11,605 nt of DNA. It comes from CAZMXS01 sp964570325 (GTDB lineage Bacteria > Verrucomicrobiota > Kiritimatiellia > CAIQIC01 > CAZMXS01). A program made the position numbers and the translations under genes. Where the stretch lies: the NCBI GenBank assembly GCA_964570325.1, contig CAZMXS010000103.1, positions 1 to 11,605 on the forward strand, written 5' to 3'. This document shows positions 5,499-11,605 of this stretch, one piece after another (within the stretch, counting starts at the first letter, position 1; every line of letters begins with the position of its first letter). The notes under the pieces were generated by a model that had not been told where the DNA came from, did not search any database, and saw nothing but the letters and a program-made list of their open reading frames with translations.

Positions 5499-5883
5499 GA
5501 TCGTCGTCCCCCTGGTCTTCGGCGGCTTCGAAGCGCCGTGCGTAGGACAGCCATGCAAGGGCCTCCTCCGTGGCCAGCTTGAGAACCTGGCTGTCGGCCT
5601 TGCCGGAAAGGAAGGCCATCAACTGGTCGAGGTCCTTGATCTCCGGCGCAACGATGGCGACCTCCTTGTGGGCGAGGTGCCGCGCCATGTAGTCGAATGC
5701 GTTGCGCCAGCCGCTGTCCTGCTTCTGGGCGTAGGCAAACGCCCCGGCGGCCAACAGGCCGTTCGTCATAATCAGGGCCGGCAGCTTTTTCAGGACATTC
5801 CCGGCATCCTTGCCTTTGGTGTTGACACCGGCATGGGTGAAAGCCAGGGCATTGGCAGCCCGAATCTGTTCAAGATTTTTCAT
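5482..5883 (-). CDS. cmr5: Type III-B small subunit Cmr5
   Basis: The 133-residue, probably all-helical small subunit lines the Cmr complex along the target RNA opposite the Cmr4 filament. Seen: the opening MKNLEQIRAANAL, LPALIMTNGLLAAGAFAYAQK (about 31-51) and RHLAHKEVA match the Cmr5 pattern of helices with a central NGL motif. Length is usual for the family. GGAGGA lies six bases before the ATG, and the cmr4 stop is only 12 bases upstream. There is no catalytic motif, as expected. Position between cmr4 and cmr6 supports the call. Confidence 0.88.
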   Translation of the reverse strand: MKNLEQIRAANALAFTHAGVNTKGKDAGNVLKKLPALIMTNGLLAAGAFAYAQKQDSGWRNAFDYMARHLAHKEVAIVAPEIKDLDQLMAFLSGKADSQVLKLATEEALAWLSYARRFEAAEDQGDDDHDSNG

Positions 5884-5895
5884 CGTTGATCCTCC

Positions 5896-6720
5896 TCATG
5901 CCATGCGGACGGTGCAAAAACCGAGACCCGTGGTGCTGTCGCCGCCGAACTGCACGAGCGGCTGCTTGTCGAGTGCCTTTTTCAGCGCCTCCACCTCCCC
6001 GGCCTCGCGTGCCAGGCTGACCACGGACGCGACAAAAAGCGTCTCGGACGGAACGGCCTCGATGTTGAACAGCGCGCCCGGCTTGGCCGTCCCGGTCTCG
6101 GGCTTGATGCTGACGTGCTGGGCCACTTCGCAGGCGTTCTTGACGAAGTGCGCGAAGTCGCCGTTGCTCAGCAGCACCAGCCGACCGGCGCCCGTTTTCC
6201 AGACCACATCGTCGAGCAGCCCCAACAGGGTCGTCTCCCAATTCGCCGGGAAGACCGCGTCACACTGGAACCGGTATTCCTCCAGCACCACGCCGGTTTC
6301 GTTGCCGTTCTTCAGCAGCACCTTCTCGCCCGCGAGGCAGTGCATGTTGGTGGGTTCGGCTGGGGCCGCCAGCTTTTCCAGCTCCCCGTGCTCACGGCGG
6401 AAACGCTCCAACGCCAGCGGGCAGGTTACCCAGGCGAAGGACCCGCGGGCCGACCGCACCGGGAAGGCCAGCAGCTTGGCCTCGCCAAAGGATATTCGGC
6501 CGGCTTCCTCCTGCGTGCCAAACATCTTGTCCACATGGGACTTCATTTCGGGTTCGCGGCTGAGCATGTCCCGCAGAACTCCCTTGATGCTACTCCCCGG
6601 GATGAAAGGATGCCCGGTGTGCCGCTCGCGCTGCACGGGCAAATCAATCGCGCCGACGGACGAACCGGCCCCGACGTGCAGGGGAGTTCGCGTGAACAGG
6701 TACATAATGGATGTTTTCAT
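5896..6720 (-). CDS. cmr4: Type III-B backbone RAMP nuclease Cmr4
   Basis: The 274-residue protein forms the repeated backbone of the Cmr complex and cuts target RNA at 6-nt intervals. Seen: MYLFTRTPLHVGAGSSVGAI (6-25), then DLPVQRERHTGHPFIPGSSI and KGVLRD, is a nearly textbook Cmr4 N-terminus. Asp26 falls at the position of the catalytic Asp26 of Pyrococcus Cmr4, so RNase activity is predicted. FGGDSTTGLGFC near the C-terminus is the RAMP G-rich loop. The ATG at 6720 fits the family start, since the frame upstream encodes arginine-rich sequence without homology. AGGAGG lies 12 bases upstream, a rather long spacing. A 150-base structured gap separates it from cmr3, unusual in this tight operon. 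Confidence 0.92.
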   Translation of the reverse strand: MKTSIMYLFTRTPLHVGAGSSVGAIDLPVQRERHTGHPFIPGSSIKGVLRDMLSREPEMKSHVDKMFGTQEEAGRISFGEAKLLAFPVRSARGSFAWVTCPLALERFRREHGELEKLAAPAEPTNMHCLAGEKVLLKNGNETGVVLEEYRFQCDAVFPANWETTLLGLLDDVVWKTGAGRLVLLSNGDFAHFVKNACEVAQHVSIKPETGTAKPGALFNIEAVPSETLFVASVVSLAREAGEVEALKKALDKQPLVQFGGDSTTGLGFCTVRMA

Positions 6721-6722
6721 GA

Positions 6723-6872
6723 TTCCGACTTTCCTCCTTCTATTTGTTCGCCTCCAGATCGCAGACGTTCGCGGACGTCGCCGGCACCCGCCTTTTCCCG
6801 GTCGCCGTTGCAATCGTCATTGCCGGTTTGCCCAAACGAAGATATTAAGAAATCTTCATTGATATTGACATT
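6723..6872 (-). other. Structured gap between cmr3 and cmr4
   Basis: No gene is supported here. On the minus strand, shortly after the cmr3 stop, GAAGAT and ATCTTC (6838-6857) form a 6-bp stem followed by GTTTG, a weak terminator-like shape. Next, GCAAT and ATTGC (6810-6823) form a 5-bp stem with a GACG loop. Then comes degenerate palindromic element B (about 6760-6785), and finally AGGAGG before cmr4. These could reduce read-through or set mRNA ends, changing the dosage of Cmr4 against Cas10 and Cmr3. Confidence 0.45.
6760..6785. repeat. Degenerate palindromic element B in the cmr3 / cmr4 gap
   Basis: On the minus strand it reads GCCGG, then CG, then ACGTC, and later ACGTCTGCG. This resembles elements A (3312-3335) and C (11000-11023) but carries extra bases and does not fold into a clean stem. 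It is listed as a decayed member of the same family on the basis of the shared GCCGG and paired ACGTC cores. Confidence 0.5.
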
Positions 6873-8150
6873 TCAACGATCGCTCCAGGTTTTCCACGTT
6901 CCGCACACGCCCAACCCAAACCCTTTTTCGCCCAGCAATGAACTGCGGCGATTGACCACCGCGGCGATACCCGCCGCTTGCGCGCCATGCCAGTTGAGCG
7001 CGGCGGCGAGGGCGCGGGCCTCGTCTACCGAGTCCGCCTCGAAATAGTAAACGGCGCCGGCCGGCACGGCCAACAGGGTTGGATTGATCCCGCCCGCGCC
7101 GCCAGCCGGGTGAAAGCTGGTCCAGCCGCTGATCGGCACGGCCCGAGGAACAACCGCGGCGACGAGCCGGGCATTGATCGGGCGGCCGGCCTGGGCGTGG
7201 ATGCGCTGGGCTTTTTTCAGCCCGGGGCCGGCGGTCAACATGACGCGCCCATCCTCCGGATTGATCCAGGTCGGCAGCCAGCCGCCGGGATGCTTCGGCG
7301 TCACGGTTTCAAGCCGCGGGAACACCGCCGGCGTCAAGAGCGTCCACTTGACCCGGGCGGACGCGGGCTCCGGCGCAACGGGGAGGTAATCCTCCAACCG
7401 CTGGTCGGCCAGCCGCTGCACGCCGCAGGCACGCTGCTGCCCGCCGACGATCAGGATGGCGCCGTCATCCAGCAGGCGATCCAGCCCCTCCTCCTGATTG
7501 CGCTCCTTGAGCGGCAGCGTGGCCAGTCCGCCCAAGGCCACGCCAGGCTTGAGCCGCAAATATTCGGCGGAGTAGATGCGCTCGCCGTCCTGCGTCTGCC
7601 GTTCGGGATCCATGCCGATGCCGGTTACCCATTCCCCTTCGTAAAGGTCCGCGGAATCGGCGGATTCGCCGCCGGGCCGGCCGCGCAGATAAGCCTCGAT
7701 GGCGGCCCGGCTGCGCCAGGCGCGGGCCGGTTTTTCCTTGGCCGGCTCCGCGGGATTCGCGGCGGCATATTTCAGCGAGCGCGGCAGGTTGCTCCGGCCG
7801 GCGTCAGCGACCATTGGCCGCAGCACCGTACCCGCTTCATTCATCAGGTCGGCGGGGGTTGGGAAATACCACATCCCGGCGCGCACGGGGAAGAAGCCGG
7901 CGGTTTTCAGCGCCCCGTGGCGTTGTTTCCGGTCGGGGTCATCATACTTGCCGTTGCAGCCGGTGCGGTGCGTATGCTCCCATTCCTGTTTGTCCGGGAA
8001 GGCCCGGTACAGGGCGGCATGGATGGCGTCGAACCAGATGGACGGTTGCGGCCAGTTGGCGCCGTGGCCGCCGGACCCGACGCCAACTTCCATCGGACGG
8101 GCGTCGCGGAAGAAAAGCACGTCGTTGGGCTGGATTTGATAAGCGCGCAT
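6873..8150 (-). CDS. cmr3: Type III-B RAMP protein Cmr3
   Basis: The 425-residue protein holds the 5' tag of the crRNA and bridges Cas10 and the Cmr4 filament (a Cas5-like role). Seen: residues 1-20 (MRAYQIQPNDVLFFRDARPM) have the Cmr3 motif DVLxFRDxRP, followed by NWPQPSIWFDAIHAALYRAF, the early RAMP strand and helix. LGEKGFGLGVCGTW near the C-terminus is the G-rich loop. The ATG at 8150 was chosen because AGGGGG lies seven bases upstream. The in-frame ATG at 8156 overlaps the cas10 stop (ATGA) but would have the same AGGGGG almost touching it. Length is normal. The open frame continues far upstream inside cas10, but that part has no Cmr3 homology. Confidence 0.9.
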   Translation of the reverse strand: MRAYQIQPNDVLFFRDARPMEVGVGSGGHGANWPQPSIWFDAIHAALYRAFPDKQEWEHTHRTGCNGKYDDPDRKQRHGALKTAGFFPVRAGMWYFPTPADLMNEAGTVLRPMVADAGRSNLPRSLKYAAANPAEPAKEKPARAWRSRAAIEAYLRGRPGGESADSADLYEGEWVTGIGMDPERQTQDGERIYSAEYLRLKPGVALGGLATLPLKERNQEEGLDRLLDDGAILIVGGQQRACGVQRLADQRLEDYLPVAPEPASARVKWTLLTPAVFPRLETVTPKHPGGWLPTWINPEDGRVMLTAGPGLKKAQRIHAQAGRPINARLVAAVVPRAVPISGWTSFHPAGGAGGINPTLLAVPAGAVYYFEADSVDEARALAAALNWHGAQAAGIAAVVNRRSSLLGEKGFGLGVCGTWKTWSDR

Positions 8151-8152
8151 GG

Positions 8153-10972
8153 TCATTCCCCCTGCCGGGCGATAAACGCCTCGACGGCGAAAAGGTTGTA
8201 GAACTCGGCCAGCGGTCGCTGGCGCTGTTTCAATTCGTCCAGATAGGCCCGGCACCCCTCCAGGAGCTTCGGCTTGATCTCCCTGCGCCGTTCGCGGAGC
8301 GCCCCCGCCCCGCCGGGTATTTGATGGATGGTCCACTGCACCTCGGCCAGCGTCGCGGCGTGTACGTCCGCGGCCTTGGTTTCCCGGTTTGTGGCCTCGA
8401 AACGCCGAAGCAATCCCGCCAGGCGGTACGGCAGGCGCGCCGGGATGGGACGTTCCGCGCCGGGATCAGCGTAATCGCGGCGATAGTAAGCGCGCAGGAG
8501 CGCGAAAAGTTCGAAACAACACGAATCGAAGCGCGCCTGCCATTCGACAATTTCGCCGCTGCGCTTGAACAGCGTGACCGCGAGCGCATCCTTGTCGGGA
8601 AAGCTCTTGGCCCGCCGTTCCGCGTCGCGGGCGGCGCCGATAACATCCTGCAGCGGCTCGCGCACATGGGCAATGGCGACACCCACGGAGACCGTGGCGC
8701 GATCGCCGGGGACCAGCAGCGGCCACGACGGTTCCGCCGCCCTAGGTTCGCGGATTTGGACGAATCCGTCCGGGGCGTCGGCAAAGTCCCGCGGGCACTC
8801 CCGCGCAAGGGCCGGATCGCCACGAAAGGCCAGCCGCAGGGCGCGGGCACAGGCGATGGCAGAGTCGGCAGGCAGCATGGCCAGGACATCGTCGCCGCCG
8901 GCATAGATCAACTGGCCGTCATACCGCTCGACGATCCGCCGCGCGCAGTGTAGGCCGAAGTTGGCCAGCGCCTCGCTGAACTGGAGATGATACGAAGGCG
9001 AAACGGGGCGCGGCATGGCCAGCCATTCCGCGCCGCCGGCGAGGTTCTTGAAATATGCGACTGCCTTGGGGGACATGACCTTCTCGATCGGCGGCGCCTT
9101 GGCGCCGGAAATCCATTTTCCCATATCGTCGCCGTCGAGGGCCAGCACGGCGTAATAGGCCGAAGGCTTGTTGTTCTTGAGTTGTTTGAACAGCTTGCCC
9201 AACGCCCGGCCGGCGTCGGCCGCCAGTGATGCATCCGCGCCGGCATCCTTGGCCAGGCGGGTCCAGTACGACTCATAAAAGAGTCCGGCATCAACCTTTT
9301 TAATCCAGTCAGATTCTTTCCCCTCTGCATCAGGCAGCTCAAAGTCCAGCAGATCGGCGCAACGGCCCGCCGCGGACTGGAAGTCCATCAACGCCGACCA
9401 GGCCGCCTCGCTCTCCGGAATCCGGGTGAGCACCTGCTGCTTCCATGGTTCGGCGGCAACCGCCGGCACGGAGTCGAATGCGACGCCACGCCGCAGCTTC
9501 ATCCGGGGCTCCAAGTAGGCCTTGTGCCAGATCCGCTTGATGAGATTCACCGCCCCCACGAACTCATTGCCGTTCCGGAACAGGTGTCCAAGCGCCTGGC
9601 TGCTGCCCGCGGCCTTGAGCCAGTCCTCGTCAATCACGGTCTCCTCCCGGCCCGAATAAACGTCCTTGGTTTTTCCGCGTGTCCGTTCCGGCGCAAGCCA
9701 AGCCTCGAAATCGCGCGCCTGCCGGCGCGCATCATGGCGATGCGCCGCCAAGGCGTAATGACCGGCCCAGGCCCAGCCCGGATCGGGCTGACCGTTTTCC
9801 CGGTAGCATCGGTTGTCCTTTTGATCCTTCGGGATGGCCATGGCGATCTGGTGCCCATCCTGCAGGCGCTTGCCCATATCCCCGGGCAGTTCGGACGCGA
9901 GCCGGATCGTGGTTTGCACATCATGCCAAGGCCAGACCTGCCACGTGGTCTGCCAATGATGCGCGACCTGGAAATCCCAATAATCGTGCGGGTCGAATGG
10001 CGCGGGCACTTTCTTCCGCAAAAAATCGCGACATGCCGCGGCAATCGTCCGCCACTCTTCTTGCAGGGCGGATTCCACGCGACTCGGGTCATAATCCTCC
10101 GGCACAATCGCGAGGAAACGGTTGGGCAGCGTGGGAGTCAGAATCTGTTGCTGGAAGCCGGCCCCGTCGCCGCGGATGGCGGCCCAGTAATTGTCGGACC
10201 CGCCGTGACGAGCCTTGGCGAGCACATCCCGGTGCAGCCAGTCGTAGAGCGGTTGTCCGCGGAGCGACGGGAAGATGACCGCATCGGGGCCCAGGTCGTC
10301 TGTGACCTTTTTGATAGCATGCGCCATCAGCCAGGCCAGCAGATAGCTGCCGCTCCAAAGATCGCGGATGGAGCGCGCCTGGGCAATGAAATCCTGCACC
10401 GGACCCAACTGGAAAAGCATGAAGGCGGGCCGCAGTTGGTTCTGCGCATTGCGGGTTGATTCCAGCGCGCTGACGATGGAGCAATGCGTCCAGATCGTGC
10501 CGTCGGGGATGCGCGTATCGGCCGGCAGGTAAGCCAGCCACCCGGCGCCCTTGCCGCGGCCTTCGTGGTGGTCGGCGCTGTAATGCATCCATAATCGCCA
10601 GACCAGCCAGAATTGCTCGGCTGAAGTCAGGTCCGCGCAAAAATCCGGGCGGCAATCACCAATCCACTGTTCGGCCTCTGCCTGCGAGGGAAATGCGCAT
10701 TTGCCTGCCCCGCCCGCGAACGGATGATGAAAGGCCAGGCCTGCGCCCAAGGCACAGTCCGCGGCCCCTTTGGGGAAGATAAACCGGTCGGCGGCCGACG
10801 CGCCCCAGTCCGGATGCTTGCTGGGCAGTTCAGCCACAGGCACCTTGAACGCGGCAGCGTGGATATCGGCACGCTCCTGATGACGGGGACCATAGTCGTA
10901 GGCTTTCTCCGGCGGATCGTGGAGAAAGGCCCGTAATTTGTGACTCCATTTAGTTTGCATGGGGTTGTTCAT
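8153..10972 (-). CDS. cas10: Type III-B Cas10 (Cmr2), cOA synthetase
   Basis: The 939-residue large subunit of the Cmr complex converts ATP to cyclic oligoadenylate when target RNA is bound. Seen: LHDPPEK (17-23) with His31 is the HD-like N-terminal motif of Cmr2, with His18-Asp19 present. LPADTRIPDGTIW (149-161) and GPVQDFIAQARSIRDLWSGS (190-209) are conserved Cmr2 blocks. LDGDDMG (612-618) lies in the first part of the palm, and YAGGDDVL (690-697) carries the GGDD cyclase motif at 692-695. A helical C-terminal domain follows. Both Asp residues are intact, so cyclase activity is predicted; DNase activity of the HD part is less certain. AGGAGG is three bases before the ATG at 10972; an in-frame ATG at 10960 would be too far from it. 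The gene's stop lies just upstream of cmr3. The Can2-like and Csx3 genes downstream point to cA4 as product. Confidence 0.95.
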   Translation of the reverse strand: MNNPMQTKWSHKLRAFLHDPPEKAYDYGPRHQERADIHAAAFKVPVAELPSKHPDWGASAADRFIFPKGAADCALGAGLAFHHPFAGGAGKCAFPSQAEAEQWIGDCRPDFCADLTSAEQFWLVWRLWMHYSADHHEGRGKGAGWLAYLPADTRIPDGTIWTHCSIVSALESTRNAQNQLRPAFMLFQLGPVQDFIAQARSIRDLWSGSYLLAWLMAHAIKKVTDDLGPDAVIFPSLRGQPLYDWLHRDVLAKARHGGSDNYWAAIRGDGAGFQQQILTPTLPNRFLAIVPEDYDPSRVESALQEEWRTIAAACRDFLRKKVPAPFDPHDYWDFQVAHHWQTTWQVWPWHDVQTTIRLASELPGDMGKRLQDGHQIAMAIPKDQKDNRCYRENGQPDPGWAWAGHYALAAHRHDARRQARDFEAWLAPERTRGKTKDVYSGREETVIDEDWLKAAGSSQALGHLFRNGNEFVGAVNLIKRIWHKAYLEPRMKLRRGVAFDSVPAVAAEPWKQQVLTRIPESEAAWSALMDFQSAAGRCADLLDFELPDAEGKESDWIKKVDAGLFYESYWTRLAKDAGADASLAADAGRALGKLFKQLKNNKPSAYYAVLALDGDDMGKWISGAKAPPIEKVMSPKAVAYFKNLAGGAEWLAMPRPVSPSYHLQFSEALANFGLHCARRIVERYDGQLIYAGGDDVLAMLPADSAIACARALRLAFRGDPALARECPRDFADAPDGFVQIREPRAAEPSWPLLVPGDRATVSVGVAIAHVREPLQDVIGAARDAERRAKSFPDKDALAVTLFKRSGEIVEWQARFDSCCFELFALLRAYYRRDYADPGAERPIPARLPYRLAGLLRRFEATNRETKAADVHAATLAEVQWTIHQIPGGAGALRERRREIKPKLLEGCRAYLDELKQRQRPLAEFYNLFAVEAFIARQGE

Positions 10973-10984
10973 AAACCTCCTTCA

Positions 10985-11495
10985 TAGGCAAAGCCAGACG
11001 CCGAACGTCCGAAGACGTCCGGCACAAAGACGAAAAATGTGGCGACATGGAGTTGACAAGCGCAGATCAAAGAAATAGTGCTCCACATACAATGGTCGCC
11101 GATACGACCTAGACGTATCCGATTCAAGAAACATACGCACTTCCTTGGTCGTGAGAAGTGCTAACTGGAGCATGACTTCCGATTGTGGGCATCGCAAAAG
11201 AATATGCAATAAAAAGTTGAACCAGCGCGAAGGCGGAAGGCCGGTAATCAGACTACGGGCAAACTTTCTCAAGTCGTCGCGCAGATGGGACGACTTGCCC
11301 CGCCATGCTGCTGACAGGACGATTTGTCCCCGATAAGCCGAACGTCGGGACAGCAACCCACTTCCACCGCTCCTCATCTTCGATTAAGGGCGCGGCATGC
11401 TCCATAACCCATTTTTCGCGAAAAGCGTGTGAAGAGCTTAAAGCTCACTTTTTACCGCTCAAAATCGCGCCTAAGCCCGAAAAACAGCTCTGAAA
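10985..11495 (-). promoter_or_regulatory. Gene-poor upstream region of the operon, rich in inverted repeats
   Basis: About 500 bases upstream of cas10 have no recognisable gene and lower GC than the operon. The promoter should be here, but I find no convincing -35/-10 pair. Perfect inverted repeats include GATACG/CGTATC (11101-11119), GCACTTC/GAAGTGC (11137-11161), CAAGTCGTC/GACGACTTG (11270-11297), the 12-base palindrome TTTTCGCGAAAA (11413-11424) and the 13-base GAGCTTAAAGCTC (11434-11446). A minus-strand open frame (11377-10982, 131 codons) ends right before the cas10 ribosome-binding site, but it lacks a good start signal, resembles no family known to me, and its last codons are the palindrome at 11000-11023. 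I treat it as chance. Confidence 0.5.
11000..11023. repeat. Palindromic element C in the cas10 5' leader
   Basis: On the minus strand GCCGGACGTC and GACGTTCGGC pair over 10 bp (one G-T wobble) around TTCG, giving a C(UUCG)G tetraloop in RNA, an exceptionally stable hairpin. It ends 16 bases before the AGGAGG of cas10. The left arm is identical to element A in the cmr1/can2 gap. It may be a REP-like repeat or an mRNA 5'-end stabiliser. No T tract follows, so it is not a rho-independent terminator. Confidence 0.8.
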
Positions 11496-11603
11496 TTACC
11501 GCAACACCCTGGTTGATAACATCTTCTCGACGATAAGCGTCGCCCATATTTCGTGCGGCTGACCTCGACCCATGCTCTGGCCGATAAGGTTCAGCTGGTT
11601 CTG
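11496..11603 (-). CDS. Possible C-terminal end of an unidentified gene, cut by the window edge
   Basis: This 35-codon open frame enters from the right edge on the minus strand and ends at TAA (11498-11496). The visible end includes IGQSMGRGQPHEIWATLIVE and finishes KMLSTRVLR. It has a plausible protein-like composition, but I do not recognise the family. Another frame is also open over part of this stretch, so the coding call is uncertain. If real, it would be the gene upstream of the Cmr operon, and the palindromes at 11413-11446 would lie in its downstream region. Confidence 0.3.
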   Translation of the reverse strand, partial: QNQLNLIGQSMGRGQPHEIWATLIVEKMLSTRVLR

Positions 11604-11605
11604 AG

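Noticed and set aside
6978..8201. Long plus-strand open frame (407 codons) opposite cmr3
   Set aside because: It is fully antisense to a confident Cmr3 gene; the composition is that of a complementary-strand shadow and no domain is recognisable.
9524..10459. Plus-strand open frame (311 codons) opposite cas10
   Set aside because: It is antisense to conserved Cas10 blocks, with no recognisable motif and no ribosome-binding site.
10982..11377. 131-codon minus-strand frame just upstream of cas10
   Set aside because: Its stop sits neatly before the cas10 ribosome-binding site, but the start lacks a good Shine-Dalgarno sequence, the codon choice is not that of the operon genes, the region is full of inverted repeats, and its end is encoded by palindromic element C.
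11434..11453. GAGCTTAAAGCTC followed by ACTTTTT as a rho-independent terminator on the plus strand
   Set aside because: The palindrome leaves almost no loop, the usable stem is only 4-5 AT-containing pairs, and no plus-strand gene ends there.

Overview
This window holds a nearly complete type III-B (Cmr) CRISPR-Cas interference operon on the minus strand, followed by a tail of cyclic-oligoadenylate (cOA) signalling genes. The DNA is GC-rich, the genes are tightly packed with ATGA and TAATG overlaps, and clear Shine-Dalgarno sequences are present, so the source is bacterial. A four-helix-bundle (S23-type) gene bordered by GACGGAAGACGG-type repeats is something I associate with Verrucomicrobiota, Planctomycetota and related environmental lineages. 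That placement is a guess, because there is no rRNA or other taxonomic marker here.

Layout, read in the direction of transcription (right to left). Positions 11605-10985 contain the end of an unidentified reading frame cut by the window edge, then about 500 bases with no convincing gene but many inverted repeats. The core operon follows: cas10/cmr2 (10972-8153), cmr3 (8150-6873), cmr4 (6720-5896), cmr5 (5883-5482), cmr6 (5498-4161) and cmr1 (4164-3373). The signalling block comes next: a CARF nuclease of the Can2/Card1 type (3272-2106), a Csx3-type ring nuclease (2106-1864), an S23-type four-helix-bundle gene (1829-1320) bordered by purine-rich repeats, and a second CARF protein of the NE0113 family (1310-210). 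Positions 209-38 look like a CRISPR leader. Positions 37-1 look like the first CRISPR repeat, cut off by the window edge and read in the same direction as the operon.

How the parts should work together: Cmr1-Cmr6 with Cas10 would form the crRNA-guided complex. Cmr4 keeps the catalytic Asp26 and would cut target RNA. Cas10 keeps the GGDD cyclase motif and would make cOA when target RNA is bound. The Can2/Card1-like protein would be switched on by cOA (cA4 in characterised relatives). Csx3 would degrade cA4, and the NE0113-family protein would bind or cleave a cOA. No cas1, cas2 or cas6 lies in the window, so adaptation and crRNA processing must come from elsewhere.

The most unusual structures are three. 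The first is the repeat-bordered S23 gene inside the signalling block, whose repeats supply its ribosome-binding region, encode its C-terminus and add a 5-residue tandem repeat to the N-terminus of the next gene. The second is a family of palindromes with a shared GCCGG/ACGTC core, found in each large gap of the operon and in its 5' leader. The third is the probable CRISPR repeat with an ATTGAGAC end at the left edge.
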